Positions 1 through 6,948 of a stretch of 7,987 nucleotides of DNA are shown here, one piece after another (the first letter of the stretch is position 1; each line of letters begins with the position of its first letter). The position numbers were made by a program, and so were the translations under genes. The stretch lies in contig CAIYNH010000484.1 of the NCBI GenBank assembly GCA_903927495.1, positions 1 to 7,987 of the forward strand. Direction: 5' to 3'. Origin of the DNA: an uncultured beta proteobacterium. Its GTDB lineage: Bacteria; Pseudomonadota; Gammaproteobacteria; Burkholderiales; Burkholderiaceae_C. The notes under the pieces are model-generated. The model was not told the origin of the DNA, searched no databases, and worked only from the letters and a program-made list of their open reading frames with translations.

Positions 1-804
1 ACCCATGGCCCAGGTCAGGGTCGCGCTGGTTACCGATTGTTTTTGAACGGTAATTTGCAATTTTCCGAGCGTGACGAATACCGCTATCACGAAGCACTGG
101 TTCACCCGGTGATGGCTGCGTATGCTGCAAATGGAGCTCCCAAAAACGTAGCAGTACTGGGTGGTGGCGACGGCATGGCGGTACGTGAAATCCTGAAGTA
201 CCCAGGCGTAAGAGAGGTCACGTTGGTCGAGCTTGACCCAGCTATGACAGAATTATTTTCAAAGCAGCCGTTGCTGGTGCAGCTCAATGCCGGGGCTTTG
301 CAGTCGCCCAAGGTCAAGGTCGTCAGCGCCGATGCCTTTAGCTGGCTGGAGGGCAGCACCGAAGTGTTTGACGTGATCGTGGTCGATTTTCCCGACCCCA
401 CCAACTTCAACATTGGCAAGCTGTACACAAATTCGTTTTACGCCCTGCTCGACAAGCATCTGGCGGCCAGCGGTTACGCTGTAATCCAGACCACGTCGCC
501 GCTGGTGGCACGCCAGAGCTTCTGGAGCGTGGTCGCCACCATCGAATCCGTTGGCCTGAGCACCACGCCCTACCATGCACATGTACCCAGCTTTGGCGAG
601 TGGGGCTATGTGGTGGCCAGCCGCAGGCCCTTCCGTATGCCAACTCAACTACCGGCAGGTTTGCGCTTCTTGACCCTGCATGGTTTGCCGGCACTGTTCG
701 ATTTTCCGCAAGACATGGCCCGCGTTCCTGCCGAGGTGAACCGGCTTTCTAACCAGGTGCTGGTAACAACTTACGAGGCAGAATGGGGACGAATTGGGCG
801 CTGA
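1..804 (+). CDS. speE: Spermidine synthase (polyamine aminopropyltransferase), membrane-type, 5' end missing
   Basis: Catalyses transfer of the aminopropyl group from decarboxylated S-adenosylmethionine to putrescine, giving spermidine. The reading frame is open from base 1, so 267 C-terminal residues are visible and the true start lies upstream; the TTG at 37 is internal because conserved sequence (RLFLNGNLQFS) runs through it. Visible landmarks, numbered from the first residue in the window: the substrate-site stretch DEYRYHEALVHP, the SAM-binding loop GGGDG at about 54-58, the acidic end of the following strand (VELDPAM), the catalytic-region motif DFPDP at 129-133 and GKLY at 139-142, then PSFGEWG. 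The C-terminal extension ending in a PQDMARVPAEVNRLSNQVL-like stretch is typical of the long bacterial form that carries an N-terminal multi-pass membrane domain; that domain would lie outside the window and is inferred only. The family call is firm; the gene symbol is by family. Confidence 0.9.
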   Translation, partial: THGPGQGRAGYRLFLNGNLQFSERDEYRYHEALVHPVMAAYAANGAPKNVAVLGGGDGMAVREILKYPGVREVTLVELDPAMTELFSKQPLLVQLNAGALQSPKVKVVSADAFSWLEGSTEVFDVIVVDFPDPTNFNIGKLYTNSFYALLDKHLAASGYAVIQTTSPLVARQSFWSVVATIESVGLSTTPYHAHVPSFGEWGYVVASRRPFRMPTQLPAGLRFLTLHGLPALFDFPQDMARVPAEVNRLSNQVLVTTYEAEWGRIGR

Positions 805-863
805 TGGGGGTGCCATTCTTGGTTGATCTTCAATGCTCCCGGGGTTTGAAAGTATTTCTCGAT

Positions 864-886
864 AAAATTCATTTCAAATTCATCTT
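864..886 (+). promoter_or_regulatory. Predicted NsrR operator upstream of nnrS
   Basis: This 23-base imperfect palindrome is centred on the C at 875. Compared with the recalled enterobacterial/proteobacterial NsrR consensus (two 11-base arms AAGATGCATTT and AAATGCATCTT around one free base), the left arm matches 9 of 11 and the right arm 10 of 11 positions. Eight of the 11 arm pairs are self-complementary. It ends 12 bases before the nnrS start codon. A TAAAAT hexamer at 863-868 could be the -10 element, which would place the site over the transcription start, as expected of a repressor; no convincing -35 was found. NsrR is an iron-sulfur Rrf2-family repressor released by NO, and nnrS is a known NsrR target in betaproteobacteria. 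The sequence match is direct; the regulator's presence in this genome is inferred. Confidence 0.72.
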
Positions 887-898
887 TTAGTTCGAGCT

Positions 899-2104
899 AT
901 GGCCACAAGCAACATTCCCCTGTTCAACATTCTGGAGCCCAAGTCTCCAGCGCCTACCGGCCATGCGCTGCTGAGACTGGGCTTTCGGCCCTTCTATTTG
1001 GCTGCTGCCGGGTTGGCAGCGGTTGCTGTTCCAGTTTGGATTGCGGTATTTCTGGGGTACCTGGCCTGGCTCCCCAGTGTTTCACCACTGCTGTGGCACG
1101 CGCATGAAATGCTGTTTGGCTTTGCGACAACGGTGATCATCGGGTTTTTGATGACCGCTGCCAAATCCTGGACCGGCCTGGCTACGCCACGCGGACCCTT
1201 TCTTGGCGCGCTGGCGCTGTTATGGCTGAGCGCCAGAATCGCAGCGGTAGCGGCTCCTTATGCCCTTTACGCTGTGCTTGACACGCTGCTGTTGCCGGTG
1301 GTCGCTGCCGTGCTGACCCGACTGCTGCTGCGCGCTGGCAACACCCGCAATTTGCCACTGGCGGGCATTCTGATCATGCTTGCGCTGGTGAACGCTGTCT
1401 TTCATCTGACGGTATTGGGCCTGCTGGAGCTGCCGCCAGTCACCATTTTGCACGCCGCGCTGGCCTTGATCCTAATGGTTGAATGCGTCATGGCCGGGCG
1501 CGTTGTCCCCGGCTTCACCCAAAGCGCAATCCCTGGGCTGAAAATCGCCCCCCTGCTCTGGCTTGAGTGGGCAAGCTTGGCTTGCACCGCGATGGGTTTG
1601 GCGCTTTGGGTGATTTTTCCACCCGGACTGGCAACATGGGTAGTGCTGGGGCTGGCTGCGGCGTGCCATCTCGGGCGCCAGTGGCGCTGGCATTCGGTGC
1701 TGACTCGGCATCGGCCCATTTTGTGGATTTTGCATGTGTCTTACGCCTGGATACCGGTCGGATTGGCATTGCTTGCCCTGTCGCAAGTCGGACTAGTACC
1801 AGTGTCATTGGGCATTCATGCACTGGCAGTGGGTACCACCGGGGGTCTCATCATTGGCATGATAACGCGCACTGCTCGGGCCCATACCGGACGTCACCTG
1901 GAGGTCTCGGGCGCAGAGGTCTTGGCCTACGCGATGCTCCCGGTGGCTGCTGTCATGCGGGTTTTTATACCGTTGTTTTGGCCAACTCTGCTGCCGGTTG
2001 CACTGCTCGGTGCAGCCCTGGCATGGAGCGCAGCGTTTTTAATCTACGTGATCATTTATACGCCCTGGCTGGCGCGAACCCGAATCGATGGGCGGGATGG
2101 TTAA
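899..2104 (+). CDS. nnrS: NnrS family heme/copper membrane protein
   Basis: NnrS proteins are polytopic inner-membrane proteins that contain heme and copper and help cells tolerate nitrosative stress during NO exposure or denitrification; the chemistry is not settled. The 401-residue product has the usual family length. It is strongly hydrophobic throughout, with about a dozen possible membrane segments. Family landmarks: LLRLGFRPFYL at about 24-34, WHAHEM at 66-71 followed by FGFATTVIIGFLMTA, GRVVPGFT at 200-207, WILHVSYAW at 276-284, HALAVG at 307-312 and ITRTARAHTGR at about 322-332. The histidines in these motifs are candidate metal or heme ligands. The ATG at 899 is the only good start; it lacks a clear Shine-Dalgarno sequence (only GAG very close to the start). 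An NsrR-like operator lies immediately upstream, and narX starts 15 bases after the stop, suggesting the first gene of an nnrS-narX-narL operon. Confidence 0.93.
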   Translation: MATSNIPLFNILEPKSPAPTGHALLRLGFRPFYLAAAGLAAVAVPVWIAVFLGYLAWLPSVSPLLWHAHEMLFGFATTVIIGFLMTAAKSWTGLATPRGPFLGALALLWLSARIAAVAAPYALYAVLDTLLLPVVAAVLTRLLLRAGNTRNLPLAGILIMLALVNAVFHLTVLGLLELPPVTILHAALALILMVECVMAGRVVPGFTQSAIPGLKIAPLLWLEWASLACTAMGLALWVIFPPGLATWVVLGLAAACHLGRQWRWHSVLTRHRPILWILHVSYAWIPVGLALLALSQVGLVPVSLGIHALAVGTTGGLIIGMITRTARAHTGRHLEVSGAEVLAYAMLPVAAVMRVFIPLFWPTLLPVALLGAALAWSAAFLIYVIIYTPWLARTRIDGRDG

Positions 2105-2119
2105 AGACCTCGCAGCATC

Positions 2120-4036
2120 ATGATGTCACGTCTGCCCCGCTGGAGCCTTGGATCAAAATTAGCCTTGGTCGGCACGCCATTTCTTTTGTTGGCGTTGCTG
2201 TCAACTGTGACCACACTATGGGTGTCGTGGCAACTGGATGGTGGTGCCGCTGCCGTAAACGAGGCCGGGCGCATGCGCATGCAGGCTTACCGAATGGCCC
2301 TGGTTGTAGGAACCGGCGAGACTCTTGAGTTGCCTGGATTGATCCGGGAATTTGAACAGAGCCTGCAGGTTTTGAGCAATGGCGACCCGGAGCGCCCGCT
2401 GTTTGTGCCATGGGATGCCAGGGCGCGGGAGCATTTCAGCACGGTAGAACTGGACTGGAAACAGTTCAAGACCCACTGGCTGCTGCAGCACCGTACCGGC
2501 TTGACATCCCTGCGCACCGAGACGGTCAGGTTCGCGGCCGACATTGACACATTTGTCACCAGCATCGAGGCCCACATGTCGCGCTGGACGGCCATCTTGC
2601 ACTTGCTGCAAACTGGTGTTTTGGCACTGGCCGTGCTGGGTGCGGCAGTACTGCTGTTTACCGGTTATTTGTTTGTACTGGAGCCCGTCGGTCTGCTCAA
2701 ACAAGCCATTCAGAAAATCCAGGCCGGGGACTTTAGTGCCCGCGTGGATCGGGTAACTACCGATGAGTTTGGCACCCTGGCCGAAGGATTCAACGGCATG
2801 GCAGAACACTTACAGTCGATGTACCGCAACCTGGAGGCTAAAGTTGCCGAGAAAACACTGGAGCTTAATGAAAAACGCGAACGTCTGGAGAACCTCTACG
2901 AAGTTACGGCACTGGTCGCCAACGCCGTCTCTCTGGACGAACTGGCACAAGGTTTCACCAAGAGCCTGGCACGCATCGCCCGTGCAGATGGTGTGGCGCT
3001 GCGCTGGTCCAACCAGGCCAATCAGCGTCATTTGATGCTGGCGGCGCAAGGCTTGCCACTGGAAATGGTCGACGCCGAGCAGTGCATTTACGCCGGAGAT
3101 TGCCATTGCGGAACTTCAGTGATTGATGCGCGCATGAAGGTGATTCCGATTCGGTCGATAGCCGAAGTACCGCAGAAACACTGCGCCAAAGCCGGGTTCG
3201 AGACCGTGGTGACAATTCCTGTGCGACTTCATGAACGGGTGATGGGGGAACTGGATCTGTTTTTTCATGCCAGGGTGATCCCCTCGGATGCCGAGCGATC
3301 GCTGCTGGAAGCACTGAGCCGCCACTTGGCCAGCGGCATGGAAAACTTGCGCTTGAACGCGCTTGAAAAAGAAGCTGCGGTTTCGCAAGAACGCCATTTA
3401 TTGGCACGCGAACTGCATGATTCGATTGCCCAATCGTTGGTTTTTCTGAAAATTCAGGTGCAATTAATGCGCGATGCTCTGAACTCTAGCGATCCGGTTC
3501 AAATTGCCAAAGTTCTGGAAGAAATTGATGCCGGTGTGCGCGAGAGTTACGGTGATGTGCGCGAGTTGCTGTTGCACTTCAGAACCCGCACCAACACCGA
3601 AGACATCGAACCGGCGCTGATCACCACGTTGAAAAAATTTGAACACCAAAGCGGTATCAAGGCCACATTGTCGATGCGCGGGCATGGCATGCCCTTGTTG
3701 CCAGACCTGCAAATCCAGGTGCTGCATATCGTGCAAGAGGCACTGTCAAATGTTCGCAAGCACGCCCGTGCCTCGCAAGTGTGGCTTGATGTGCAGCAGC
3801 AACCCGCCTGGCGTTTTGAAGTGCGCGATGATGGCATTGGTTTTAGTCTGGACAAGGATGCACTGGATGAAACCCATGTGGGCCTGCGCATCATGACCGA
3901 GCGGGCCCAGCGCATTGATGCCGAGTTAGAGGTCATCTCCACACCCGGGCATGGCAGTTCCATCATTGTCACACTGCAAGCGCAGGCCCACCCAATCGCC
4001 AAGGTTGTGCCCAACGACACCTTTGGCATAGCCTGA
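2120..4036 (+). CDS. narX: NarX-type nitrate/nitrite sensor histidine kinase
   Basis: Inner-membrane sensor kinase expected to detect nitrate or nitrite in the periplasm and phosphorylate the NarL regulator encoded next. Domain order in the 638 residues: first membrane segment about 14-37; periplasmic helical sensor starting with a P-box-like stretch at 44-60 (VNEAGRMRMQAYR, compare the nitrate-binding P-box of E. coli NarX); second membrane segment about 160-187; HAMP linker about 188-240; a coiled stretch; a GAF-like region about 260-410 with cysteines 322, 328, 330 and 355; HisKA_3 dimerisation helix with phospho-acceptor His433 (ARELHDSIAQS); HATPase domain with N-box near Asn544, G1 box DDGIGF at 570-575 and G2 region about 586-614. 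It is somewhat longer than E. coli NarX. Tandem ATG codons at 2120 and 2123 leave the start uncertain by one residue, and no strong ribosome site is seen, consistent with coupling to nnrS. NarX is preferred over NarQ because of the cysteines and the narL neighbour. Confidence 0.92.
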   Translation: MMSRLPRWSLGSKLALVGTPFLLLALLSTVTTLWVSWQLDGGAAAVNEAGRMRMQAYRMALVVGTGETLELPGLIREFEQSLQVLSNGDPERPLFVPWDARAREHFSTVELDWKQFKTHWLLQHRTGLTSLRTETVRFAADIDTFVTSIEAHMSRWTAILHLLQTGVLALAVLGAAVLLFTGYLFVLEPVGLLKQAIQKIQAGDFSARVDRVTTDEFGTLAEGFNGMAEHLQSMYRNLEAKVAEKTLELNEKRERLENLYEVTALVANAVSLDELAQGFTKSLARIARADGVALRWSNQANQRHLMLAAQGLPLEMVDAEQCIYAGDCHCGTSVIDARMKVIPIRSIAEVPQKHCAKAGFETVVTIPVRLHERVMGELDLFFHARVIPSDAERSLLEALSRHLASGMENLRLNALEKEAAVSQERHLLARELHDSIAQSLVFLKIQVQLMRDALNSSDPVQIAKVLEEIDAGVRESYGDVRELLLHFRTRTNTEDIEPALITTLKKFEHQSGIKATLSMRGHGMPLLPDLQIQVLHIVQEALSNVRKHARASQVWLDVQQQPAWRFEVRDDGIGFSLDKDALDETHVGLRIMTERAQRIDAELEVISTPGHGSSIIVTLQAQAHPIAKVVPNDTFGIA

Positions 4037-4057
4037 ATCCCTGCTTTGAAACGCTTT

Positions 4058-4774
4058 ATGTCTCACCCAGAAACACCCCCCATCCGTATCCTAGTGGTTG
4101 ATGATCACACCTTGTTCCGCCGGGGTTTGACCGCCTTGCTGGCGCGTGACCCGGGTCTTGCGGTGATTGGTGATGCGGCAGATGCCGGCCAGGCTCAGCG
4201 CAAAGCCCAAGAACTGCAGCCCGACATCGTCCTGCTGGACAACCATTTGCCCGGAGTCAATGGTGTCGACGCTCTGCCCGCACTGCGCGAAGCCGCCCCC
4301 AAGGCCATCATCCTGATGCTGACAGTGAGCGAAGACGAAAACGACCTGGCTGCAGCGCTGCGCGGCGGGGCCGCCGGATATCTGCTTAAAACCATTGAAG
4401 GCGATGCCCTGACCAGCGCCATCAGACGCGCCATGCAAGGTGACAGCGTGGTGGCACCTGAAATGATGAGCAAGCTGGTAGCCGCTTACAGAGGAGCCAC
4501 CAAAGTTTTGCCTGAAGGCAGCCAGTCCATAGCGGCCAGTTTGCCTTCGAATACGCCCACGGACAATGCAGGCGCTGGTGTCGCCAGCCTGTCACCGCGC
4601 GAGCTCGACATTTTGCGCGGCATAGCACGCGGTGCCAGCAACAAGGAAATTGCCCGCGAACACGGCATTGCCGAGACCACGGTCAAAATACATGTACAGC
4701 ACGTGCTGCGCAAACTCGATGTCAGCTCACGTGTGCATGCGGCCGTGATTGCGACAGAGCATGGTTTCCTTTGA
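4058..4774 (+). CDS. narL: NarL-type nitrate/nitrite response regulator
   Basis: DNA-binding regulator of the NarL/FixJ class, expected to be phosphorylated by the adjacent NarX homologue and to control nitrate/nitrite respiration genes. Start chosen at the ATG at 4058 (238 residues); an in-frame TTG at 4046 would add four residues but has no better ribosome site. Receiver domain about 8-125: acidic pair Asp15-Asp16, phospho-acceptor Asp61 (LLDNHLPG), Thr89, Tyr108 and Lys111. A linker of roughly 40 residues rich in Ala, Ser and Pro follows, longer than in E. coli NarL (216 residues in total). LuxR-type helix-turn-helix about 177-238: SPRELDILRGIARG, then SNKEIAREHGIAETTVKIHV as recognition region. 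In the recognition helix the positions equivalent to E. coli Lys188, Val189 and Lys192 are Lys210, Ile211 and Gln214. The gene lies 21 bases after narX in the same direction, so co-transcription is likely. Confidence 0.92.
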   Translation: MSHPETPPIRILVVDDHTLFRRGLTALLARDPGLAVIGDAADAGQAQRKAQELQPDIVLLDNHLPGVNGVDALPALREAAPKAIILMLTVSEDENDLAAALRGGAAGYLLKTIEGDALTSAIRRAMQGDSVVAPEMMSKLVAAYRGATKVLPEGSQSIAASLPSNTPTDNAGAGVASLSPRELDILRGIARGASNKEIAREHGIAETTVKIHVQHVLRKLDVSSRVHAAVIATEHGFL

Positions 4775-4820
4775 GCAAAGCCCACAACGGTCAGTGATAC
4801 TTGTGGCACTTGAGCCAAGC
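4771..4820 (+). repeat. Pair of 11-base near-identical direct repeats after narL
   Basis: TTGAGCAAAGC (4771-4781, overlapping the narL stop codon) recurs as TTGAGCCAAGC (4810-4820), 10 of 11 bases alike, with start points 39 bases apart. This is the narL to mutarotase gap. The first copy plus GATACT at 4796-4801 could be read as a weak -35/-10 pair, but the 19-base spacing is long. No run of T follows any hairpin here, so no intrinsic terminator is called. The repeats may be chance. Confidence 0.3.
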
Positions 4821-4842
4821 TAGCACAGACACAAAATCAACC

Positions 4843-4847
4843 AGGAG
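4843..4847 (+). promoter_or_regulatory. Shine-Dalgarno site that fixes a TTG start
   Basis: AGGAG lies six bases before the TTG at 4854. The first in-frame ATG, at 4893, has no comparable ribosome site, so the TTG is the better start for the mutarotase gene. Confidence 0.75.
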
Positions 4848-4853
4848 TCTATT

Positions 4854-5747
4854 TTGGAAAACACTGTTAGCGACCTGAATACCCGCTTTGCCATGGCCAA
4901 CTGGCTGGCGTTTGAGGACGACGGCACCGGCCTGCCGGTAGCACAGATCACCACCCCCCAGGCCAGCGCCCGCGTCGCGCTGCACGGTGCTCAGTTGCTG
5001 GCCTGGCAGCCTATCGGACATCAGCCGGTGCTATGGGTATCAAAAGCGGCGGTGTTTGAGCTTGGCAAAAGTGTGCGAGGTGGCGTGCCGGTTTGTTGGC
5101 CCTGGTTCGGTGCCAAAGATGGAAAAACTGCACATGGATTTGTGCGAACCCTGATGTGGCAAGTGGTGGGAGTATCGGTGGACACTGCCAGCCAGTTGGT
5201 GTTGCGGCTGGGCCTTTCGGCTGACTCGAGTACCCGAAGCGTCTGGGAGCATGAGTTCGATCTGGAGTTAGTGCTTACCGTAGGCGCTACATTATCAATA
5301 GCACTCACCACCCGTAACACGGGTGCTACAGGGTTTATTGTTACTGAAGCACTGCACACCTATTTTTGCGTTGGTGAGATCGGTCAATGCCGGGTACTGG
5401 GTCTGGAGGACACTGAATACCTGGACAAGGTCAAGCATTTTGCCCGGTCGCGGCAAAACGGTGCCGTGGAAATTAGCGGCGAGACCGACCGCATTTACAT
5501 CAATACCCAGGCCGACTGTCTGATCGAAGACCAGGCCCTTGGTCGTACCATCCGGGTCGCCAAGACCGGCAGCTGCGCCACTGTGGTCTGGAACCCCTGG
5601 CGTGAACGTGAAAAAACTATTTCCGACATGGCTTCGGACGAGTTTTTGAGCATGCTGTGCGTGGAAACCGCCAATGCCGGTACGGATTCGATCAGCATCG
5701 ACCCGGGTGAAATGCACACCATGACGATGTGCATTTCAGTTGCTTAA
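4854..5747 (+). CDS. D-hexose-6-phosphate mutarotase (aldose 1-epimerase superfamily, YeaD-like)
   Basis: Expected cytosolic enzyme that interconverts the alpha and beta anomers of glucose-6-phosphate and related sugar phosphates. The 297-residue length fits the family. Landmarks: HGAQLLAW at 44-51, VLWVSKAA at 59-66, RGGVPVCWPWFG at 75-86 (Arg75 likely at the phosphate/sugar site), KTAHGFVR at 91-98, EALHTYF at 165-171 with His168 as probable catalytic base or acid, a conserved acidic stretch SGETDRIY at 208-215, VVWNPW at 244-249, and LCVETANA at 268-275 with Glu271 as probable second catalytic residue; the pairing of these two is inferred from the characterised yeast homologue. The TTG start is supported by AGGAG six bases upstream. 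It follows narL by 79 bases without a clear terminator, so read-through from the nitrate operon is possible, but there is no functional reason to link them. The gene converges on the alkene reductase gene. Confidence 0.88.
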   Translation: MENTVSDLNTRFAMANWLAFEDDGTGLPVAQITTPQASARVALHGAQLLAWQPIGHQPVLWVSKAAVFELGKSVRGGVPVCWPWFGAKDGKTAHGFVRTLMWQVVGVSVDTASQLVLRLGLSADSSTRSVWEHEFDLELVLTVGATLSIALTTRNTGATGFIVTEALHTYFCVGEIGQCRVLGLEDTEYLDKVKHFARSRQNGAVEISGETDRIYINTQADCLIEDQALGRTIRVAKTGSCATVVWNPWREREKTISDMASDEFLSMLCVETANAGTDSISIDPGEMHTMTMCISVA

Positions 5748-5765
5748 GGGTGTGCGGCAGGTAAT

Positions 5766-5779
5766 GGCCGGCTTCGGCC
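5766..5779. terminator. Short GC hairpin between convergent genes
   Basis: GGCCG and CGGCC form a 5-bp perfect stem around a GCTT loop, between the mutarotase stop and the alkene reductase stop; it directly abuts the latter. Neither strand shows a good T-run after it (TCAGTCTTT on the plus side is the nearest), so it may be a weak bidirectional terminator or only a 3' protective hairpin. Confidence 0.4.
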
Positions 5780-6898
5780 TCAGTCTTTGGAGAGGGTCGG
5801 ATAATCGGTATAACCTTTCGCTCCACCACCGTAGTAAGTGCTGCGGTCGCCCTCATTCAGGACGGCCCCTTTGCGCAGGCGCGCCACCAAATCCGGGTTA
5901 GCAATGAAAGGGCGACCGAAAGCCACCAGATCAGCGCCGTTGGCAATAGCGGCTTGGGCCAGGGCTTTGTCCAGCCCATTATTGACCATCCAGGCACCTT
6001 TGCCACCAGCGGCGCGGTAAGCGCGGCGCAAGCCGGTGTAATCAAACGGGCGATCGGGCAGCTCACGGTCACCAGCGGTGGCACCTTCGATTATGTGAAT
6101 ATAGGCCAACTTAAACGCCGCCAGCGCCCGCACCACGTAATCAAACAAGGGCTGCGGATCTGGGTCAAACGCGTCATTGGCAGGCGTAACCGGGGACAGA
6201 CGGATGCCAACGCGGCCAGCGCCAACAGCCTGGGTGACGGCTTGCACCACTTCAAGTAGTAGCCGGGCACGGTTCTCAATGCTGCCGCCAAAATCGTCAC
6301 GCCGCTGATTCGAACCCAACTTGAGAAACTGATCCAGCAAATAGCCATTGGCGGCGTGAATCTCAACTCCGTCAAAACCAGCGGTCTCCACCGCGTTGCG
6401 GGCTGCGGCCTGGTAGGTGTGCACGATTGCGGGTAATTCAGTGGTTAGTAGCGCGCGCGGCTCAGAGGTGTCGACAAACGCAGGCACCCCATCCTTGATC
6501 AGTACCGTTTTGGTTTTTGCGGTGATAGCCGAGGGTGCTACCGGCTTGCCACCTTGGGGCTGAAGGCTGGTGTGGGAGACACGACCGACGTGCCACAACT
6601 GCACCACAATCTTGCCGCCAGCGGCATGCACGCTGTGGGTAACTTGTTTCCAGCCGTCAAGCTGCTCGGTGCCATACAGGCCCGGAACATCGGCATAGCC
6701 CTGGCCTTGCTGGCTGATGGCAGCGGCCTCGGTGATCAGCAAACCGGCACTAGCGCGCTGGGTGTAGTACTGTGCCATCAGTGGCGTGGGTATGGCTTCG
6801 GGTGCCCGATTGCGGGTCAACGGGGCCATCACAATGCGGTTGGCAAGCTGCAAATCACCTGCGTGGACAGGATCAAAAAGAGTGGCGATGGGCGTCAT
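5780..6898 (-). CDS. Alkene reductase, Old Yellow Enzyme family (NemA-like)
   Basis: FMN-dependent NAD(P)H oxidoreductase that reduces electron-poor C=C bonds, and in relatives also N-ethylmaleimide, nitrate esters and nitroaromatics; the natural substrate is unknown. The 372-residue product has the full family length and folds as a TIM barrel. Landmarks: LFDPVHAGDLQLANRIVMAP at 7-26, TRNR at 28-31 with Thr28 by the flavin, LLITEAAAISQQGQGY at 53-68, IVVQLWHVGRVSH at 97-109 with Gln100 by the flavin, substrate-anion pair His181 and Asn184 in EIHAANGYLLDQFL, proton-donor Tyr186, GGSIENR at 204-210, and the C-terminal flavin-phosphate region VNNGL...ADLVAFGRPFIANPDL. All expected catalytic residues are present. 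AGAAAG about eight bases before the ATG at 6898 is a moderate ribosome site. It lies 77 bases downstream of metW in the same direction, behind a weak terminator-like hairpin. The call is close to nemA, but the symbol is withheld because substrate range cannot be read from sequence. Confidence 0.93.
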   Translation of the reverse strand: MTPIATLFDPVHAGDLQLANRIVMAPLTRNRAPEAIPTPLMAQYYTQRASAGLLITEAAAISQQGQGYADVPGLYGTEQLDGWKQVTHSVHAAGGKIVVQLWHVGRVSHTSLQPQGGKPVAPSAITAKTKTVLIKDGVPAFVDTSEPRALLTTELPAIVHTYQAAARNAVETAGFDGVEIHAANGYLLDQFLKLGSNQRRDDFGGSIENRARLLLEVVQAVTQAVGAGRVGIRLSPVTPANDAFDPDPQPLFDYVVRALAAFKLAYIHIIEGATAGDRELPDRPFDYTGLRRAYRAAGGKGAWMVNNGLDKALAQAAIANGADLVAFGRPFIANPDLVARLRKGAVLNEGDRSTYYGGGAKGYTDYPTLSKD

Positions 6899-6937
6899 GA
6901 TGGACTTTCTAAATTGAACATGAGAGTATCAGTTGGA

Positions 6938-6948
6938 GGCGAAACGCC
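6938..6948. promoter_or_regulatory. 11-base palindrome upstream of the alkene reductase
   Basis: GGCG and CGCC flank AAA as a perfect short inverted repeat, about 40 bases before the alkene reductase start. On the minus strand a TATATT hexamer (plus-strand 6951-6956) lies just upstream, a possible -10 element without a convincing -35. If that promoter is real, the palindrome would sit at the start of the transcript, as an operator or small hairpin. No regulator gene is adjacent, so its role is unknown. Confidence 0.25.

Noticed and set aside
37..39. TTG at 37 as the start of a short spermidine synthase.
   Set aside because: The frame is open to base 1 and conserved family sequence continues upstream of the TTG, with no ribosome site; the gene is cut by the window edge.
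823..833. TTGA-TCT-TCAA inverted repeat upstream of nnrS, suggestive of an FNR/NnrR-type box.
   Set aside because: The two half-sites are three bases apart, whereas FNR/Crp-family boxes need six between TTGA and TCAA; spacing is wrong.
1567..2328. A 253-codon open frame on the plus strand spanning the nnrS-narX junction.
   Set aside because: It lies out of frame inside two well-recognised genes, has an implausible Cys/His/Ser/Gly-rich composition and no family features; it is a shadow frame.
4046..4048. TTG at 4046 as the narL start.
   Set aside because: It adds only four non-conserved residues and the ATG at 4058 is nearby in frame; neither has a strong ribosome site, so ATG is preferred.
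4800..4822. Bulged stem (CTTGTGGC with GCCAAG) after narL as a terminator.
   Set aside because: The stem needs a two-base bulge and no T-run follows; not called as an intrinsic terminator.
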